64,000 nucleotides of DNA from Bacillus nakamurai (GCF_001584325.1 NZ_LSAZ01000005.1:33642-97641); one strand, 5' to 3'; shown: positions 1 to 9,187, counted from the first letter of the stretch. Made by a program: numbers and translations. Notes: generated by a model from the sequence alone, not told the origin.

Positions 1-1477
1 CGCACTCATACAGCTCGATATAAGCCCAAGTGAGAAAGGCATAGTCATCGATAAACCCTTTGTTTTTCACTTCTCCGTCACGATAACGGACCATGACGCG
101 CCCGTTCGGCATGAGATGCTGTTCAAGAAAACGGACGGCTGTTTCGGCCATGCCGAGATAGTCTGGCTCGTGAAATACCTTTGCGGCTTTCGCAAGTCCG
201 GCAATCATGAGCGCGTTCCATGAAGTCAGCACTTTGTCATCCACGTGCGGATAGGGTCTGTTTTCGCGGGCATTGAGCAGCTTCTGCCTTGCGTCTTCAA
301 GCCGTTTGCTAAGTTCATGTTTTGACAGGCCCGTCTCTTTCAGAATGTCTTCCAGCCGTGTGAAAATGAGGTTAGGAATATTTTCCCCTTCGAAATTGCC
401 TTTTTCCGTGATGTTATATACGTTGCAATAAAGCGAGCCGAGTTCGTCCCCCAAAAGGTCTAATACTTCATTCCTCGACCATATGTAATATTTCCCCTCT
501 TTGCCCTCCGTATCGGCATCTAAAGCCGAGAAAAAGCTGCCGTCTTCATGCATCATTTCCCGTTGAATAAATGTAATGATCTGCTTGGCAACCTGTCTGT
601 AACGCTCATTTCGCGTGACTTGATAGGCCTCTGTATAAGCTGTCAGAAGCAGGGCGTTGTCATACAGCATTTTCTCGAAATGGGGCACGAGCCATTCATT
701 ATCGGTCGAGTAACGCGCAAAGCCAAAGCCGATATGGTCGAAAATGCCGCCATTTGCCATGCTGTCGAGTGTTTTTGTCACGCTGGCCAATGCCTGCTCT
801 TTGTCTGTATAGCTGTAATAGCGGAGCAGAAACATGAGCATATGAGGCATCGGAAACTTCGGCGCCTGGCCGAATCCGCCATACACCGTATCAAATCCGC
901 CGGCGAGCTGGCGGAAAGTGTCATGAACGGCCTGTTCGCCGAGCATGCCCTCGTTTTGATGGGCTTTCACCTCAAGATGAGCGGCCGCATTTTCTGCTAT
1001 ATCCTCTACATGCTGCCGATCATTCGCAAACGTCTCGGACAGATGTTCAAGCACATCAATAAACCCCGGACGGTTAAATTTGCTCGTCTTCGGAAAATAC
1101 GTCCCCGCGTAAAACGGCTTCTGATCAGGCGTAACAAACACATTCAGCGGCCACCCGCCCTGCCCCGTCATCAGCTGGCAGATTCTCATATACACCGAAT
1201 CCACATCCGGCCGCTCCTCGCGATCAACCTTAATGGCTATGAATTTATCATTTAAGATGCCGGCGATTTCTTCATCCTCAAAGGATTCGTGCGCCATGAC
1301 GTGACACCAGTGGCATGTCGAATAGCCGATGCTGATAAGAACCGGCTTGTTTTCGCGTTTTGCTTTTTCAAAGGCTTCTTCTCCCCATGGGAACCAATTC
1401 ACGGGGTTGTAGGCATGTTGGAGTAAGTACGGTGACTTCTCAGTGATTAATCTATTGGGTACTTTTTTATTTGGCAT
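1..1477 (-). CDS. yyaL: YyaL, thioredoxin-fold DUF255 protein (C-terminus cut by window edge)
   Basis: Reading leftward from ATG at 1477-1475, the product begins [20 protein letters not shown] and continues for about 492 residues to the window edge, so the C-terminus is missing. The N-terminal domain (about residues 1-180) is the DUF255 thioredoxin-like fold, with C-H-W-C-H-V at residues 55-60 as the CxxC-type motif. The remainder matches the (alpha/alpha)6-barrel part of the YyaL/spermatogenesis-associated-protein-20 family, whose biochemical role is not established. A strong ribosome site (GAAGGTGATCC) precedes the ATG and lies beside the 3' end of the upstream gene (stop at 1482), so yyaL may now be read from that gene's promoter. 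The codons for the CHWCHV motif coincide with the 16-bp site repeated through the neighbouring island. The first 60 codons therefore seem to have been supplied by the inserted element, while the displaced original 5' end lies at 7392-7571. Confidence 0.93.
   Translation of the reverse strand, partial: MPNKKVPNRLITEKSPYLLQHAYNPVNWFPWGEEAFEKAKRENKPVLISIGYSTCHWCHVMAHESFEDEEIAGILNDKFIAIKVDREERPDVDSVYMRICQLMTGQGGWPLNVFVTPDQKPFYAGTYFPKTSKFNRPGFIDVLEHLSETFANDRQHVEDIAENAAAHLEVKAHQNEGMLGEQAVHDTFRQLAGGFDTVYGGFGQAPKFPMPHMLMFLLRYYSYTDKEQALASVTKTLDSMANGGIFDHIGFGFARYSTDNEWLVPHFEKMLYDNALLLTAYTEAYQVTRNERYRQVAKQIITFIQREMMHEDGSFFSALDADTEGKEGKYYIWSRNEVLDLLGDELGSLYCNVYNITEKGNFEGENIPNLIFTRLEDILKETGLSKHELSKRLEDARQKLLNARENRPYPHVDDKVLTSWNALMIAGLAKAAKVFHEPDYLGMAETAVRFLEQHLMPNGRVMVRYRDGEVKNKGFIDDYAFLTWAYIELYEC
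1298..1313 (+). repeat. att-like site 1 (within yyaL, left boundary of the island)
   Basis: GACGTGACACCAGTGG is the complement of the yyaL codons for C-H-W-C-H-V. Related copies lie at 2438, 4806, 7392 and 7958, all in the same orientation. DNA to the left is normal yyaL. To the right come a complete yyaL 5' end and then foreign AT-rich DNA, so I infer this is the left recombination junction of the island. Confidence 0.6.
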
Positions 1478-1481
1478 GGGA

Positions 1482-2306
1482 TCACCTTCTTTCTTTACAC
1501 AACAATTTTAATTTGTGTTGCTTACAATTTTCAATTTCAGCTCTCCAAACTTCTGCGATATCAGGTAAAATCTTATCAATATTGCTACAAAGATCGTTAA
1601 GGAATTCAAAGGCTTTTGTGTATATTTTTATTCTGTCATATCTTTTGCTGTTATTGCGTTCAATATTCTTTAAAATTTTTGCTGCTTGTTTTGTGAGTTT
1701 GTTATTTTGGCTAAGATGATCTAAAAGAATGTGGTCTTTGATAAGTCCTCTTGATAGGTTAAAACAATTGCAGTAGTCTAATATTTTATATATCGAAATA
1801 AAAAAAAGATCAGTATTAATTTTTCTAGGCAATAATATACTCAGGTCTTCAGCATATTTTAAATAATCTTGTAAAAATCTATAACAAAATTCAATTCGTT
1901 CTCCTAATCTAACACCATCAATCTCCCTGATTCTTTCCATTTGAAATAAAACCTTAACATCATAGAAATGGGAAATAAGATCATGGTTTGCATACCTCAA
2001 ATTAAGACTAAATAAATTTAAAATTTCATCAAAAATTCTATCGGGATTAAAATAAGTATCTTTAGCCTTTTCTTCGAATTCTTCCTCACTGCAATTCTCT
2101 TCATTCATTAAGATTACTTTTAATGCCTCTGCAGTAATGTAATCATTTATAAGAAACATGATTGGAGAATAAAGGTTTTGAAAACATTCTTTATTATGTT
2201 TTTGTTTCTCTCTTTTTTGTGTAAGTTGATGTGCAATTATTTGCCCAGATGTAGCTGCTAAAAGAGGTATTGAGACTGAGATTACAGTAGACCAATCTAT
2301 TTGCAA
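1482..2306 (-). CDS. Unknown protein with one N-terminal membrane segment
   Basis: This 274-residue product begins at a TTG (2306-2304) preceded by a moderate ribosome site, AAAGAGTG; no better start is visible. Residues about 7-26 are hydrophobic and could form one membrane anchor. A basic stretch (QKREKQK) follows, then a long charged, probably alpha-helical cytoplasmic region rich in Asn, Lys and Leu. I do not recognise the family. Size and architecture resemble the small membrane-anchored proteins often carried as cargo on mobile elements, but no catalytic motif is visible. The gene is AT-rich compared with yyaL. Its stop codon is only four bases from the yyaL ATG and its 3' end contains the yyaL ribosome site, so the two are probably co-transcribed. 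It lies between att-like sites 1 and 2. Confidence 0.7.
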   Translation of the reverse strand: MQIDWSTVISVSIPLLAATSGQIIAHQLTQKREKQKHNKECFQNLYSPIMFLINDYITAEALKVILMNEENCSEEEFEEKAKDTYFNPDRIFDEILNLFSLNLRYANHDLISHFYDVKVLFQMERIREIDGVRLGERIEFCYRFLQDYLKYAEDLSILLPRKINTDLFFISIYKILDYCNCFNLSRGLIKDHILLDHLSQNNKLTKQAAKILKNIERNNSKRYDRIKIYTKAFEFLNDLCSNIDKILPDIAEVWRAEIENCKQHKLKLLCKERR

Positions 2307-2437
2307 TTCTTACACTCTTTTCATGTTTATTCGTGATTATGTAATGCGGTGCGATTCATAAAGAACAATTGCAAAACTTTTCACGGTTGGGTTTTAAATG
2401 TCTTGTTTAAGGATCTTAATATATTATTAGTTTAGCA

Positions 2438-2453
2438 GACGTAGCACCAAGTA
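2438..2453 (+). repeat. att-like site 2 (degenerate)
   Basis: GACGTAGCACCAAGTA, preceded by TTTAGCA, is a degenerate version of the 16-bp site at 1298 and 4806. It sits in the intergenic gap (2307-2508) between the divergent unknown gene and the spore-appendage cluster, where a module boundary would be expected. Nothing else is recognisable in that gap. Confidence 0.4.
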
Positions 2454-2508
2454 CAACTCGTAAAAAAAATGAGGTGAAAGTGTTTCGATAAATCTCCATC
2501 ACAAATGC

Positions 2509-2535
2509 ACAATTAGTTTCGTGACACATAATATA
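2509..2535 (+). promoter_or_regulatory. SigK-type promoter for the spore-appendage cluster
   Basis: An AC dinucleotide at 2509-2510 is followed by exactly 16 bases and then CATAATATA at 2527-2535. This fits the mother-cell SigK consensus AC-N16/17-CATANNNTA. Transcription would start near 2543, about 28 bases before the first gene, and agrees with a late mother-cell spore-surface role for the three genes downstream. Confidence 0.6.
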
Positions 2536-2570
2536 AATTATAAAAAGCTACTTTAACCTTAGGTAATGAA

Positions 2571-3257
2571 TTGGGCTGGTTCAGATTGACGAACTTTATT
2601 ATTAAAAAGCTAAAAGAAATCCATAATATTAATAAAAAATTAGAAATTGTTCAGAAATGTTCCTGTATAAATCCTTTTTTTCTAATTACTCGAGAGGGTG
2701 AACATTTTTTTGCATCTGACTTATCAAATGGTCATTCTTTTAAGACATGTTATTTTACAGTTATTTCGGTGAATGAACCGCGAAATTGTGTTGTTTTGGA
2801 ATTACTTGTTCCTTGTTGTTTGAATTCAATATGTACTAATAGAGCTTTATATCGTTCGAATTCACGTATTTTAATTGATATTTCGTGCTTCTGTGGGATG
2901 GGTATACTTAAAATTCCTGTTTATGATTATTTGGTTTTAAAAACAAATATAAAAGATAAATTTAGAATTTGTTTTTCGACAACTGAAAAAAAATCAAGCA
3001 TCTTATGGAACAATGAATCTAATTTTGCTAATACTGCTACAGTTACTCTCCATCATAAAGATAATAAGAATTCTACTATTAAAATTAATCTCCAGACTAA
3101 AGAGTACTTATACTCATTAAGTGTAAAAAAGGGAGAAAGCTGTGCCATTACGGTTAAAGATCTCGAATGTCTTAGTGTCGATTCATCAAAAAAAATATTA
3201 CATGGTCTAATAGAGGTTCAGTTGAATCACATTAAAAAGGCTAATAGATGTTTTTAA
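2571..3257 (+). CDS. Probable ENA anchor: CotY/ExsY-like domain fused to a DUF3992-like domain
   Basis: This product of about 228 residues is Cys-rich. Residues ~28-125 carry the pattern of CotY/CotZ/ExsY crust and exosporium proteins: Cys-x-Cys, a TREGEHFF segment, then FxVxSVNEP...CVVLELLVPCC and an ISCFCG segment. Residues ~145-228 (TATVTLHH..., then KGESCAITVKDLECLSV and a final IEVQLN strand) resemble the beta-sandwich of DUF3992 endospore-appendage subunits. Such a fusion suits a protein that inserts in the spore's outermost layer and nucleates a fibre; in described ENA systems a CotZ/ExsY-like anchor is encoded beside the fibre subunit. The start is uncertain: TTG at 2571 follows a weak AGGTAATG. 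A SigK-type promoter lies directly upstream, and the fibre subunit gene begins 77 bases downstream. Anchor function is inferred from these patterns and from neighbours. Confidence 0.65.
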   Translation: MGWFRLTNFIIKKLKEIHNINKKLEIVQKCSCINPFFLITREGEHFFASDLSNGHSFKTCYFTVISVNEPRNCVVLELLVPCCLNSICTNRALYRSNSRILIDISCFCGMGILKIPVYDYLVLKTNIKDKFRICFSTTEKKSSILWNNESNFANTATVTLHHKDNKNSTIKINLQTKEYLYSLSVKKGESCAITVKDLECLSVDSSKKILHGLIEVQLNHIKKANRCF

Positions 3258-3334
3258 TTTAGGTTGATTATCCAATCGAATTTGTTACTTAAAACATATC
3301 TTTATAAAGATAAAATGAAATGAGGAGGATAATA

Positions 3335-3682
3335 ATGGCGAATTTAGGTGGTTGTAGTAATGAGCAAACAGGCTTTGTAAACGATGCTGTATGTTTCACG
3401 ATTGATTTAGGGGATACAGGAGGTGTAGCTACACCAATTTGGGAAGATGGTACTTCTTATGTTATAAATGGAACAATAATGGTAGAAAACAATGGGATTG
3501 TAGGGGTAGGACCTACAGCATCGCTTACAGTTAACGGAACTGCGGTAGCTGGATTTACAGTAGCACCAGGGGAAAGTAGATCAATCACCTTAAATGATAT
3601 CAACTCAATAGGTATTGTAGGAGCCGGAGGTACGGGTACTGCAAATGTAACCGTTTCTTTCTCACTTAATTATCAATATTAA
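3335..3682 (+). CDS. DUF3992-type endospore appendage (ENA) fibre subunit
   Basis: This 115-residue protein starts at ATG 3335, eight bases after a strong TGAGGAGGA; an in-frame ATG at 3320 overlaps that ribosome site and is rejected. The sequence begins MANLGGCSNEQ and has a second Cys in DAVCFTID. A run of Gly-, Thr- and Val-rich beta strands follows, ending with the GESRSITLNDINSIGIVGA and NVTVSFSLNY strands. Small size, N-terminal connector with Cys, a jelly-roll-like body and the S-x-T-x-x-D/N-[IV]-x-x-[IV] segment match DUF3992 ENA subunits, which self-assemble into very stable spore-surface fibres with an N-terminal extension linking successive subunits. Only one CxC/CC-type N-terminal cysteine remains, so the exact ENA class cannot be fixed by eye. 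It lies between the anchor-like and collagen-like genes. Confidence 0.7.
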   Translation: MANLGGCSNEQTGFVNDAVCFTIDLGDTGGVATPIWEDGTSYVINGTIMVENNGIVGVGPTASLTVNGTAVAGFTVAPGESRSITLNDINSIGIVGAGGTGTANVTVSFSLNYQY

Positions 3683-3699
3683 TGAGTTTACATCTTTGA

Positions 3700-4707
<1,008 letters not shown>

Positions 4708-4715
4708 AAACAATC

Positions 4716-4746
4716 AAAGGAATTCAACTGAGTTCCTTTTTTTATT
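4716..4746 (+). terminator. Terminator of the spore-appendage cluster
   Basis: AAGGAATTC, a short loop and GAGTTCCTT form a stem followed by a run of T, nine bases after the collagen gene stop. Confidence 0.8.
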
Positions 4747-4792
4747 TGTCCTTTAGTTACATCATAGTTCAGATTATATATGCAAGTTTTTT

Positions 4793-4821
4793 GGTTATTC
4801 TAACAGACGTGGCACCAGTGG
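4793..4821 (+). repeat. att-like site 3 with conserved right-end flank
   Basis: GGTTATTCTAACAGAC (4793-4808) runs into GACGTGGCACCAGTGG (4806-4821). The same 29-base block occurs at 7379-7407 with two differences. It separates the spore-appendage module from the arsenic module, so it looks like the conserved right end of a cassette. Confidence 0.65.
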
Positions 4822-4856
4822 TAACCTTGATGTAATGAAGAAAATATTTAAAAAAA

Positions 4857-4895
4857 GAAAACCCCTATCTGGTTACACAAGTTTTTAGGGGTTTT
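4857..4895 (-). terminator. Hairpin at the left end of the arsenic module
   Basis: AAAACCCCT and AGGGGTTTT form a stem around a loop of about 20 bases. On the minus strand the stem is followed by a T-rich tract, so it would stop leftward transcription; it may act in both directions. Confidence 0.5.
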
Positions 4896-4902
4896 AATAA
4901 TT

Positions 4903-4980
4903 AATCAAAAAAAATTGATTTATTTCGTTGCATTTATTGAAAAATCCTGAGTATGATAAATACATCAAAAAAAATTGATT
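4903..4980 (+). promoter_or_regulatory. ars promoter with two ArsR-type operators
   Basis: The imperfect palindrome ATCAAAAAAAATTGATT occurs twice, near 4904-4920 and at 4964-4980. Between them are a possible -35 TTGCAT (4928-4933) and, 18 bases on, a -10 TATGAT (4952-4957). ATCAA-N-TTGAT palindromes are the usual ArsR operator type, so the promoter appears bracketed by repressor sites, allowing tight or cooperative repression. Confidence 0.65.
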
Positions 4981-4995
4981 AAAGAAGGCGATATG

Positions 4996-5313
4996 ATGAA
5001 TGAGACGAAAACAGAATTACTTCAGAGATATGAACAAAAATTTAAAGCTCTTTCTGATCAGAAACGATTAGAGATCATGTATGAACTTTGTCAAAGGGGA
5101 AAAACCTGTGTTTGCGATCTGACTGAAATCTTTGAGATGACACAATCTAAACTTTCTTATCATCTTAAAATTTTATTAGATGCCAACTTAATTACCAAAG
5201 AAACAAAGGGAACATGGAGCTATTATGATTTAAATGACAATGAGGTAAATAATTTATTATCTGAAGAACTTTGTTGTGTATTTAGAAAAAAAGGTGAAGG
5301 AGATTGTTGTTAA
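4996..5313 (+). CDS. arsR: ArsR, arsenite-sensing repressor
   Basis: A winged-helix SmtB/ArsR repressor of 105 residues. The metal-sensing C-V-C-D-L motif lies at the start of the helix before the recognition helix (MTQSKLSYHLKIL), the classical arsenite site; further cysteines are in EELCCVF and the C-terminal GDCC. When arsenite binds, the dimer releases the operator and the operon is transcribed. ATG 4996 is seven bases from AGAAGG and is preferred; ATG 4993 is also possible. It is first in the operon arsR-arsI-acr3-arsC, the same order as the ars operon of the B. subtilis skin element, and lies directly behind two operator copies. Confidence 0.9.
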   Translation: MNETKTELLQRYEQKFKALSDQKRLEIMYELCQRGKTCVCDLTEIFEMTQSKLSYHLKILLDANLITKETKGTWSYYDLNDNEVNNLLSEELCCVFRKKGEGDCC

Positions 5314-5368
5314 ACTTTTAAGCATTAAATCAAATTTCTTTGATTAATATATAAGAGGAGGAATTATT

Positions 5369-5806
5369 ATGAAATTTGTTCATGTAGGGATTAATGTTGT
5401 CAGTTTGGAGAAATCGATTGATTTTTATCAAAAGGTCTTTGGAGTAAAGCCTGTAAAAGTAAAAACGGACTATGCAAAATTTTTATTAGAAACTCCTGGA
5501 TTAAACTTCACTTTAAATGCTTGTGATGACGTAAAGGGAAATCAAGTGAATCACTTTGGATTCCAAGTAGATGGTTTGGATGAAGTCTTGAGCCACAAGG
5601 AAAGGCTTGAAAAAGAGGGGTTTTTTGCGCGTGAAGAAATGGATACGACTTGTTGTTATGCAGTCCAAGATAAATTTTGGATTACTGATCCTGACGGGAA
5701 TGAATGGGAATTTTTCTTTACCAAATCAGATAGTGATTTTCAAAAACAAAATTCCTCCTCTTGTTGTGTAACACCAAGTGAAAATACAACGAACTCAAGC
5801 TGTTAA
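5369..5806 (+). CDS. arsI: ArsI/CadI-family dioxygenase (C-As lyase)
   Basis: A 145-residue vicinal-oxygen-chelate protein. MKFVHVGINV begins the first beta-alpha-beta-beta-beta unit and supplies the first metal ligand His; the NHFGFQVD and DPDGNEWEFF segments supply the other ligands. The DTTCCYAVQDKFW vicinal cysteines match the substrate-binding cysteines of ArsI, a ferrous dioxygenase that splits the carbon-arsenic bond of methylated arsenicals. A second CC pair lies near the C-terminus. The gene sits between arsR and acr3, corresponding to yqcK in B. subtilis. A good GAGGAGGAATT ribosome site precedes ATG 5369. Substrate (organic arsenical versus simple metal binding) is inferred from family and context. 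Confidence 0.85.
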   Translation: MKFVHVGINVVSLEKSIDFYQKVFGVKPVKVKTDYAKFLLETPGLNFTLNACDDVKGNQVNHFGFQVDGLDEVLSHKERLEKEGFFAREEMDTTCCYAVQDKFWITDPDGNEWEFFFTKSDSDFQKQNSSSCCVTPSENTTNSSC

Positions 5807-5828
5807 TATGAAAGGTGAGGATTAAGTG

Positions 5829-6869
5829 ATGAAACGTTTATCTTTGTTAGATCGCTATTTAACCCTCTGGATTTTTCTTGCGATGGCATTAGGGATAGGA
5901 TTAGGTTTTATATTTCCGGGTTTTGTTGGTGGATTAAACAAGTTACAAGTCGGAACTACATCCGTTCCTTTAGCTATTGGTTTAATACTAATGATGTATC
6001 CTCCTTTAGCAAAAGTTCGTTATGAAGAAATTGGGCGGGTATTTAAAGATATTAAAGTGTTAATTTTGTCATTAGTACAAAACTGGATCATCGGGCCGGT
6101 TCTGATGTTTGTTTTGGCTATCATCTTTTTGCCAGATAAACCGGAGTATATGATTGGACTTATTATGATTGGATTAGCTCGCTGTATTGCGATGGTTATT
6201 GTTTGGAATGACTTATCAAAAGGTGATACGGAATATGCGGCAGGATTAGTTGCTTTTAATTCAATTTTCCAAATGCTTTTCTTTTCAATTTATGCTTATG
6301 TATTTGTGACGGTTATTCCACAATGGTTAGGAATTGAAGGAGCTATCGTTAACATAACGATGTCGGAAGTCGCAAAATCTGTATTCATTTACCTTGGAGT
6401 TCCTTTTATTGCAGGAATGCTGACACGTTATATTTTTGTAAAAGTGAAGGGAAAAGAATGGTATGAAAAAGTGTTCATTCCTAAAATTAGCCCGATTACG
6501 TTAATTGCTTTGCTATTTACAATTATCGTCATGTTTTCTTTGAAAGGTGATGTAATCGTCAGCTTGCCGTTAGATGTTATTCGAGTTGCGATTCCATTAT
6601 TGATTTACTTTGTTTTGATGTTCTTTGTTTCCTTCTTTTTAGGAAAGAAAATTGGAGCAAACTACGCTGTCACTACTACATTAGCTTTTACAGCAGGAAG
6701 CAACAACTTTGAATTAGCGATTGCTGTAGCTGTTGGTGTATTTGGAATTCATTCAGGTGCAGCATTTGCCGCCGTAATTGGTCCGCTTGTAGAAGTACCT
6801 GTTATGATTGCACTTGTTAATGTTGCTTTGTGGTTTCAACGAAAATACTTTCAAAATCACTCCATGTAA
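5829..6869 (+). CDS. acr3: Acr3-type arsenite efflux permease
   Basis: A 346-residue integral membrane protein with about ten hydrophobic segments and the Acr3 signatures: MMYPPLAKV in an early helix, [12 protein letters not shown] with the essential Cys, and the [16 protein letters not shown] segment. It exports arsenite using the proton-motive force and belongs to the bile acid/sodium symporter superfamily, unrelated to true ArsB; B. subtilis annotation nevertheless often calls it arsB. ATG 5829 is eight bases from AAAGGTGAGG; the GTG three bases upstream is less well placed. It lies 22 bases after arsI and is followed by arsC at 14 bases, so it is clearly operonic. Confidence 0.92.
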   Translation: MKRLSLLDRYLTLWIFLAMALGIGLGFIFPGFVGGLNKLQVGTTSVPLAIGLILMMYPPLAKVRYEEIGRVFKDIKVLILSLVQNWIIGPVLMFVLAIIFLPDKPEYMIGLIMIGLARCIAMVIVWNDLSKGDTEYAAGLVAFNSIFQMLFFSIYAYVFVTVIPQWLGIEGAIVNITMSEVAKSVFIYLGVPFIAGMLTRYIFVKVKGKEWYEKVFIPKISPITLIALLFTIIVMFSLKGDVIVSLPLDVIRVAIPLLIYFVLMFFVSFFLGKKIGANYAVTTTLAFTAGSNNFELAIAVAVGVFGIHSGAAFAAVIGPLVEVPVMIALVNVALWFQRKYFQNHSM

Positions 6870-6883
6870 AGGGAGAATCATAT

Positions 6884-7306
6884 ATGAAGAATAAAAAAAT
6901 TATTTACTTCCTTTGTACAGGAAACTCTTGCCGAAGCCAGATGGCTGAAGGATGGGCTAAACAGTATTTGAGTGATGTGTGGGAAGTTTACAGCGCTGGA
7001 ATAGAAGCACATGGATTAAATCCTAATGCTGTTAAAGCTATGAAGGAAATAGGTATTGATGTATCTAATCAAACATCGGATATCATTAATCCTAACATTC
7101 TAAACAATGCTGATTTTGTCGTCACATTATGCGGTGATGCGGCAGATAAATGCCCCATGACTCCACCACATGTTAAAAGAGACCATTGGGGTTTTGATGA
7201 TCCTGCAAAAGCAGAAGGAACCGAAAAGCAAAAATGGAGTACCTTCCAACGAGTCCGTGATGAAATTGGAGAACGTATAAAACGATTTGCTGAAACAGGT
7301 GAATAG
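6884..7306 (+). CDS. arsC: ArsC, thioredoxin-coupled arsenate reductase
   Basis: A 140-residue low-molecular-weight phosphatase-fold enzyme. CTGNSCRSQ near residue 10 is the C-x5-R catalytic loop, and the cysteines in [13 protein letters not shown] provide the Cys82/Cys89-type redox pair of the B. subtilis and Staphylococcus enzymes. It reduces arsenate to arsenite, which Acr3 then exports. ATG 6884 follows AAAGGGAGAATC. It is the last gene of the operon and is followed by a terminator at 7312. Confidence 0.93.
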   Translation: MKNKKIIYFLCTGNSCRSQMAEGWAKQYLSDVWEVYSAGIEAHGLNPNAVKAMKEIGIDVSNQTSDIINPNILNNADFVVTLCGDAADKCPMTPPHVKRDHWGFDDPAKAEGTEKQKWSTFQRVRDEIGERIKRFAETGE

Positions 7307-7311
7307 AATTT

Positions 7312-7347
7312 TAATAGCCGTGGGGGAATCTCCATGGCTATTATTTT
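7312..7347 (+). terminator. Terminator of the ars operon
   Basis: TAATAGCCGTGG and CCATGGCTATTA form a 12-base stem with a small loop and T-rich tail, just past the arsC stop codon. Confidence 0.85.
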
Positions 7348-7378
7348 TATCAACATAAAGAAGATGTAAATTTTTGAT

Positions 7379-7407
7379 GGTTATTCTAACAGACATGTCA
7401 CCAGTGG
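7379..7407 (+). repeat. att-like site 4 with conserved right-end flank
   Basis: GGTTATTCTAACAGAC followed by GACATGTCACCAGTGG matches site 3 at 27 of 29 bases. The sequence right of it resumes as yyaL 5' coding DNA, so this is the right junction of the present insertion. Confidence 0.65.
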
Positions 7408-7571
7408 CATGTCGAATAGCCGATGCTGACGAGAACAGGCTTATTTTCGCGCTTTGCTTTTTCGAAGGCTTCTTCTCCCCAGGGATGCCAGTTTACCGGG
7501 TTGTGAGCGTGTTGGAGTAAGTATGGTGACTTCTCAGTGATTAAACTATTGGGTACTTTTTTATTTGGCAT
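7392..7571 (-). pseudogene. yyaL: Displaced 5' fragment of yyaL (copy B)
   Basis: From ATG 7571 leftward the DNA encodes the same first ~57 residues as the intact yyaL (starting [20 protein letters not shown] with a few substitutions such as [10 protein letters not shown]). It stops being yyaL exactly at the CHW codons, in att-like site 4. The ribosome site GAAGGTGATCC is conserved. I read it as the original 5' end left on the far side when the island entered. It encodes only a truncated N-terminal peptide and is unlikely to be functional. Confidence 0.85.
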
Positions 7572-7957
7572 GGGATCACCTTCTTTCATTTTGTTTTCAT
7601 TCTTCCTTAATGTACCACAATTATTTAATAAAATACTTTCATCTAACTGTGATCGGATACTTTTGTTTGTATGAGTTAATCTCAATGGTATGTACATTCT
7701 TTTTTGAAAATATTATATGAGTAAAATCTTTGTAAATCTGTCTCATTTTATTGAGTCTATTTTTAACTGGATTGCAGTGTGTTTAATTAAGAAGCTTTGA
7801 GTCAAAAAGGGGAAAAACAAGTCATTGGGAGAAATGCTGAAAAGTTGTGTTTATTAGGTATATGGATACTTATTGACAAAGTAATGAGGATTTCATAAAT
7901 AATTTACTAACTTAAATGAAGTGTTTCTTTATTTTGTTAATTGTTGGTTACTTTTGT
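7572..7957. other. AT-rich spacer between yyaL fragments
   Basis: The first ~120 bases probably hold the ancestral yyaL upstream region, the rest is AT-rich without a convincing open reading frame or ribosome site. I see no gene here, nor in 8043-8250 before the next start codon. Confidence 0.5.
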
Positions 7958-8042
7958 GACCTGCTGCCAGTGACTAGTCCAATAGCCGATTGCTGACCGG
8001 AACAGGCTTATTTTCGCGCTTTGCTTTTTAGAAGGCTGACTC
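7958..8042 (-). pseudogene. yyaL: Degenerate yyaL 5' fragment (copy C) with att-like site 5
   Basis: The block from GACCTGCTGCCAGTGA (7958-7973) through CAATAGCCGATTGCTGACCG and CGCGCTTTGCTTTT matches copies A and B with small insertions and substitutions, then ends abruptly after about 85 bases. It is preceded by GGTTACTTTTGTGAC, a decayed form of the conserved right-end flank. It looks like the scar of an older insertion at the same locus. Confidence 0.7.
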
Positions 8043-8250
8043 AACAGGTACTGTTTGAATGTACAAAGCCATAAATGGTTAACTTATCTTTAAGATCCGC
8101 AATTCCTCGGTTCCAATCTTTTTATACAGCATGACCTAAAATCGAATATCAGAGTGTGATAAAACTTTTCTAAATAAAAGCATGTTTTTAACTGAAAATA
8201 TCTATTATGGTATATTTAAATAAGACAAAATATTTGAAACGAGGAATGAT

Positions 8251-9129
8251 ATGAATACAATCGAAAAGCAAAAACATAAGAAATTTAAAGTGAAAAAGAT
8301 CGTACAAGTCATCATGGTCATTATTGGCGGGATTATAGCGGCATATGGATTAGAAACAGTATTGATTCCAAACAGTGTATCTGATGGAGGGGTGACCGGT
8401 CTCAGCATTGTCGGTTCACAACTGTTTCATTTACCGCTGGGGATTTTGATTGCAGTGATAAATATACCGTTTGTCTGGTTAGGATATAAGCAAATTGGGA
8501 AAAGCTTTGCGTTATTATCAATTATCGGAATCGCCTCACTCGCTGCCGGTACAAGTTTTTTTCACCACACTCCAGCTATCATAGAGGGCGATACCTTGTT
8601 AATAACTGTTGTTGGCGGGATTATCCTTGGATTGGGAATGGGGTTGGCATTGCGCAATGGCGGCGCACTAGATGGAATTGATATGCTTGCCGTGCTGCTA
8701 TCCCGAAAATTACCGTTTGGAACGAGCGATCTCATTCTATTTCTAAACATTTTTGTGTTTATTTTTGTTTCTACTGTATTCGGCTTGCAAGGAGCTTTAC
8801 TTTCAGTCATTGCTTACTACATTGCATCCAAAGTCATTCATGTTGTTGAAGAAGGTTTAAGCGGTTCTAAAACTTTTCAAATCATTACCACTCAACCTGA
8901 ATTAATGGTTGAGACAATACGTGATGAATTAGGCCGAAGCGCCACCTATAAAGAAGCTTACGGCGGTTTTTCCCACGAGAAATTTAAAGAAATCACATGT
9001 GTCATCAACCGTTTAGAAGAAACCAAACTAAAGGAAATTATTAATGATATTGATAAACATGCTTTTGTTACCGTATATGACGTAGCTGAAGTGAAGGGCA
9101 GTAATTTTAGAAAACTTAATAATCATTAG
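8251..9129 (+). CDS. YitT-family membrane protein (DUF2179)
   Basis: A 292-residue protein with a basic N-terminus, about five or six hydrophobic segments (first near residues 18-40), and a soluble C-terminal DUF2179 domain of about 80 residues that begins near SGSKTFQIITTQPELM. The IPNSVSDGGVTGLS and RNGGALDGIDMLAVLLSRK motifs are typical of the YitT/YpjC/YqfU/YvjA/YxkD group. Transport substrate and role are unknown for the family. ATG 8251 follows ACGAGGAATGAT. It stands alone, with a strong terminator after it. I cannot tell which of the B. subtilis paralogues it corresponds to. Confidence 0.88.
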   Translation: MNTIEKQKHKKFKVKKIVQVIMVIIGGIIAAYGLETVLIPNSVSDGGVTGLSIVGSQLFHLPLGILIAVINIPFVWLGYKQIGKSFALLSIIGIASLAAGTSFFHHTPAIIEGDTLLITVVGGIILGLGMGLALRNGGALDGIDMLAVLLSRKLPFGTSDLILFLNIFVFIFVSTVFGLQGALLSVIAYYIASKVIHVVEEGLSGSKTFQIITTQPELMVETIRDELGRSATYKEAYGGFSHEKFKEITCVINRLEETKLKEIINDIDKHAFVTVYDVAEVKGSNFRKLNNH

Positions 9130-9155
9130 AAAAAAATATAACTTATAACTAAATG

Positions 9156-9187
9156 AGAGTTACCGTTTTAAACGGTAACTCTTTATC
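9156..9187 (+). terminator. Bidirectional terminator
   Basis: AGAGTTACCGTTT and AAACGGTAACTCT form a perfect 13-base stem followed by a T-rich tail. It lies between convergent genes and may serve both. Confidence 0.85.

Noticed and set aside
548..1255. 235-codon plus-strand frame within yyaL
   Set aside because: It is antisense to yyaL, with no ribosome site and no family resemblance.
4806..7392. The ars operon as part of a prophage or skin-like element
   Set aside because: Gene order matches the skin ars operon but no phage, integrase or sporulation recombinase gene is present nearby; the boundaries are the 16-bp sites.
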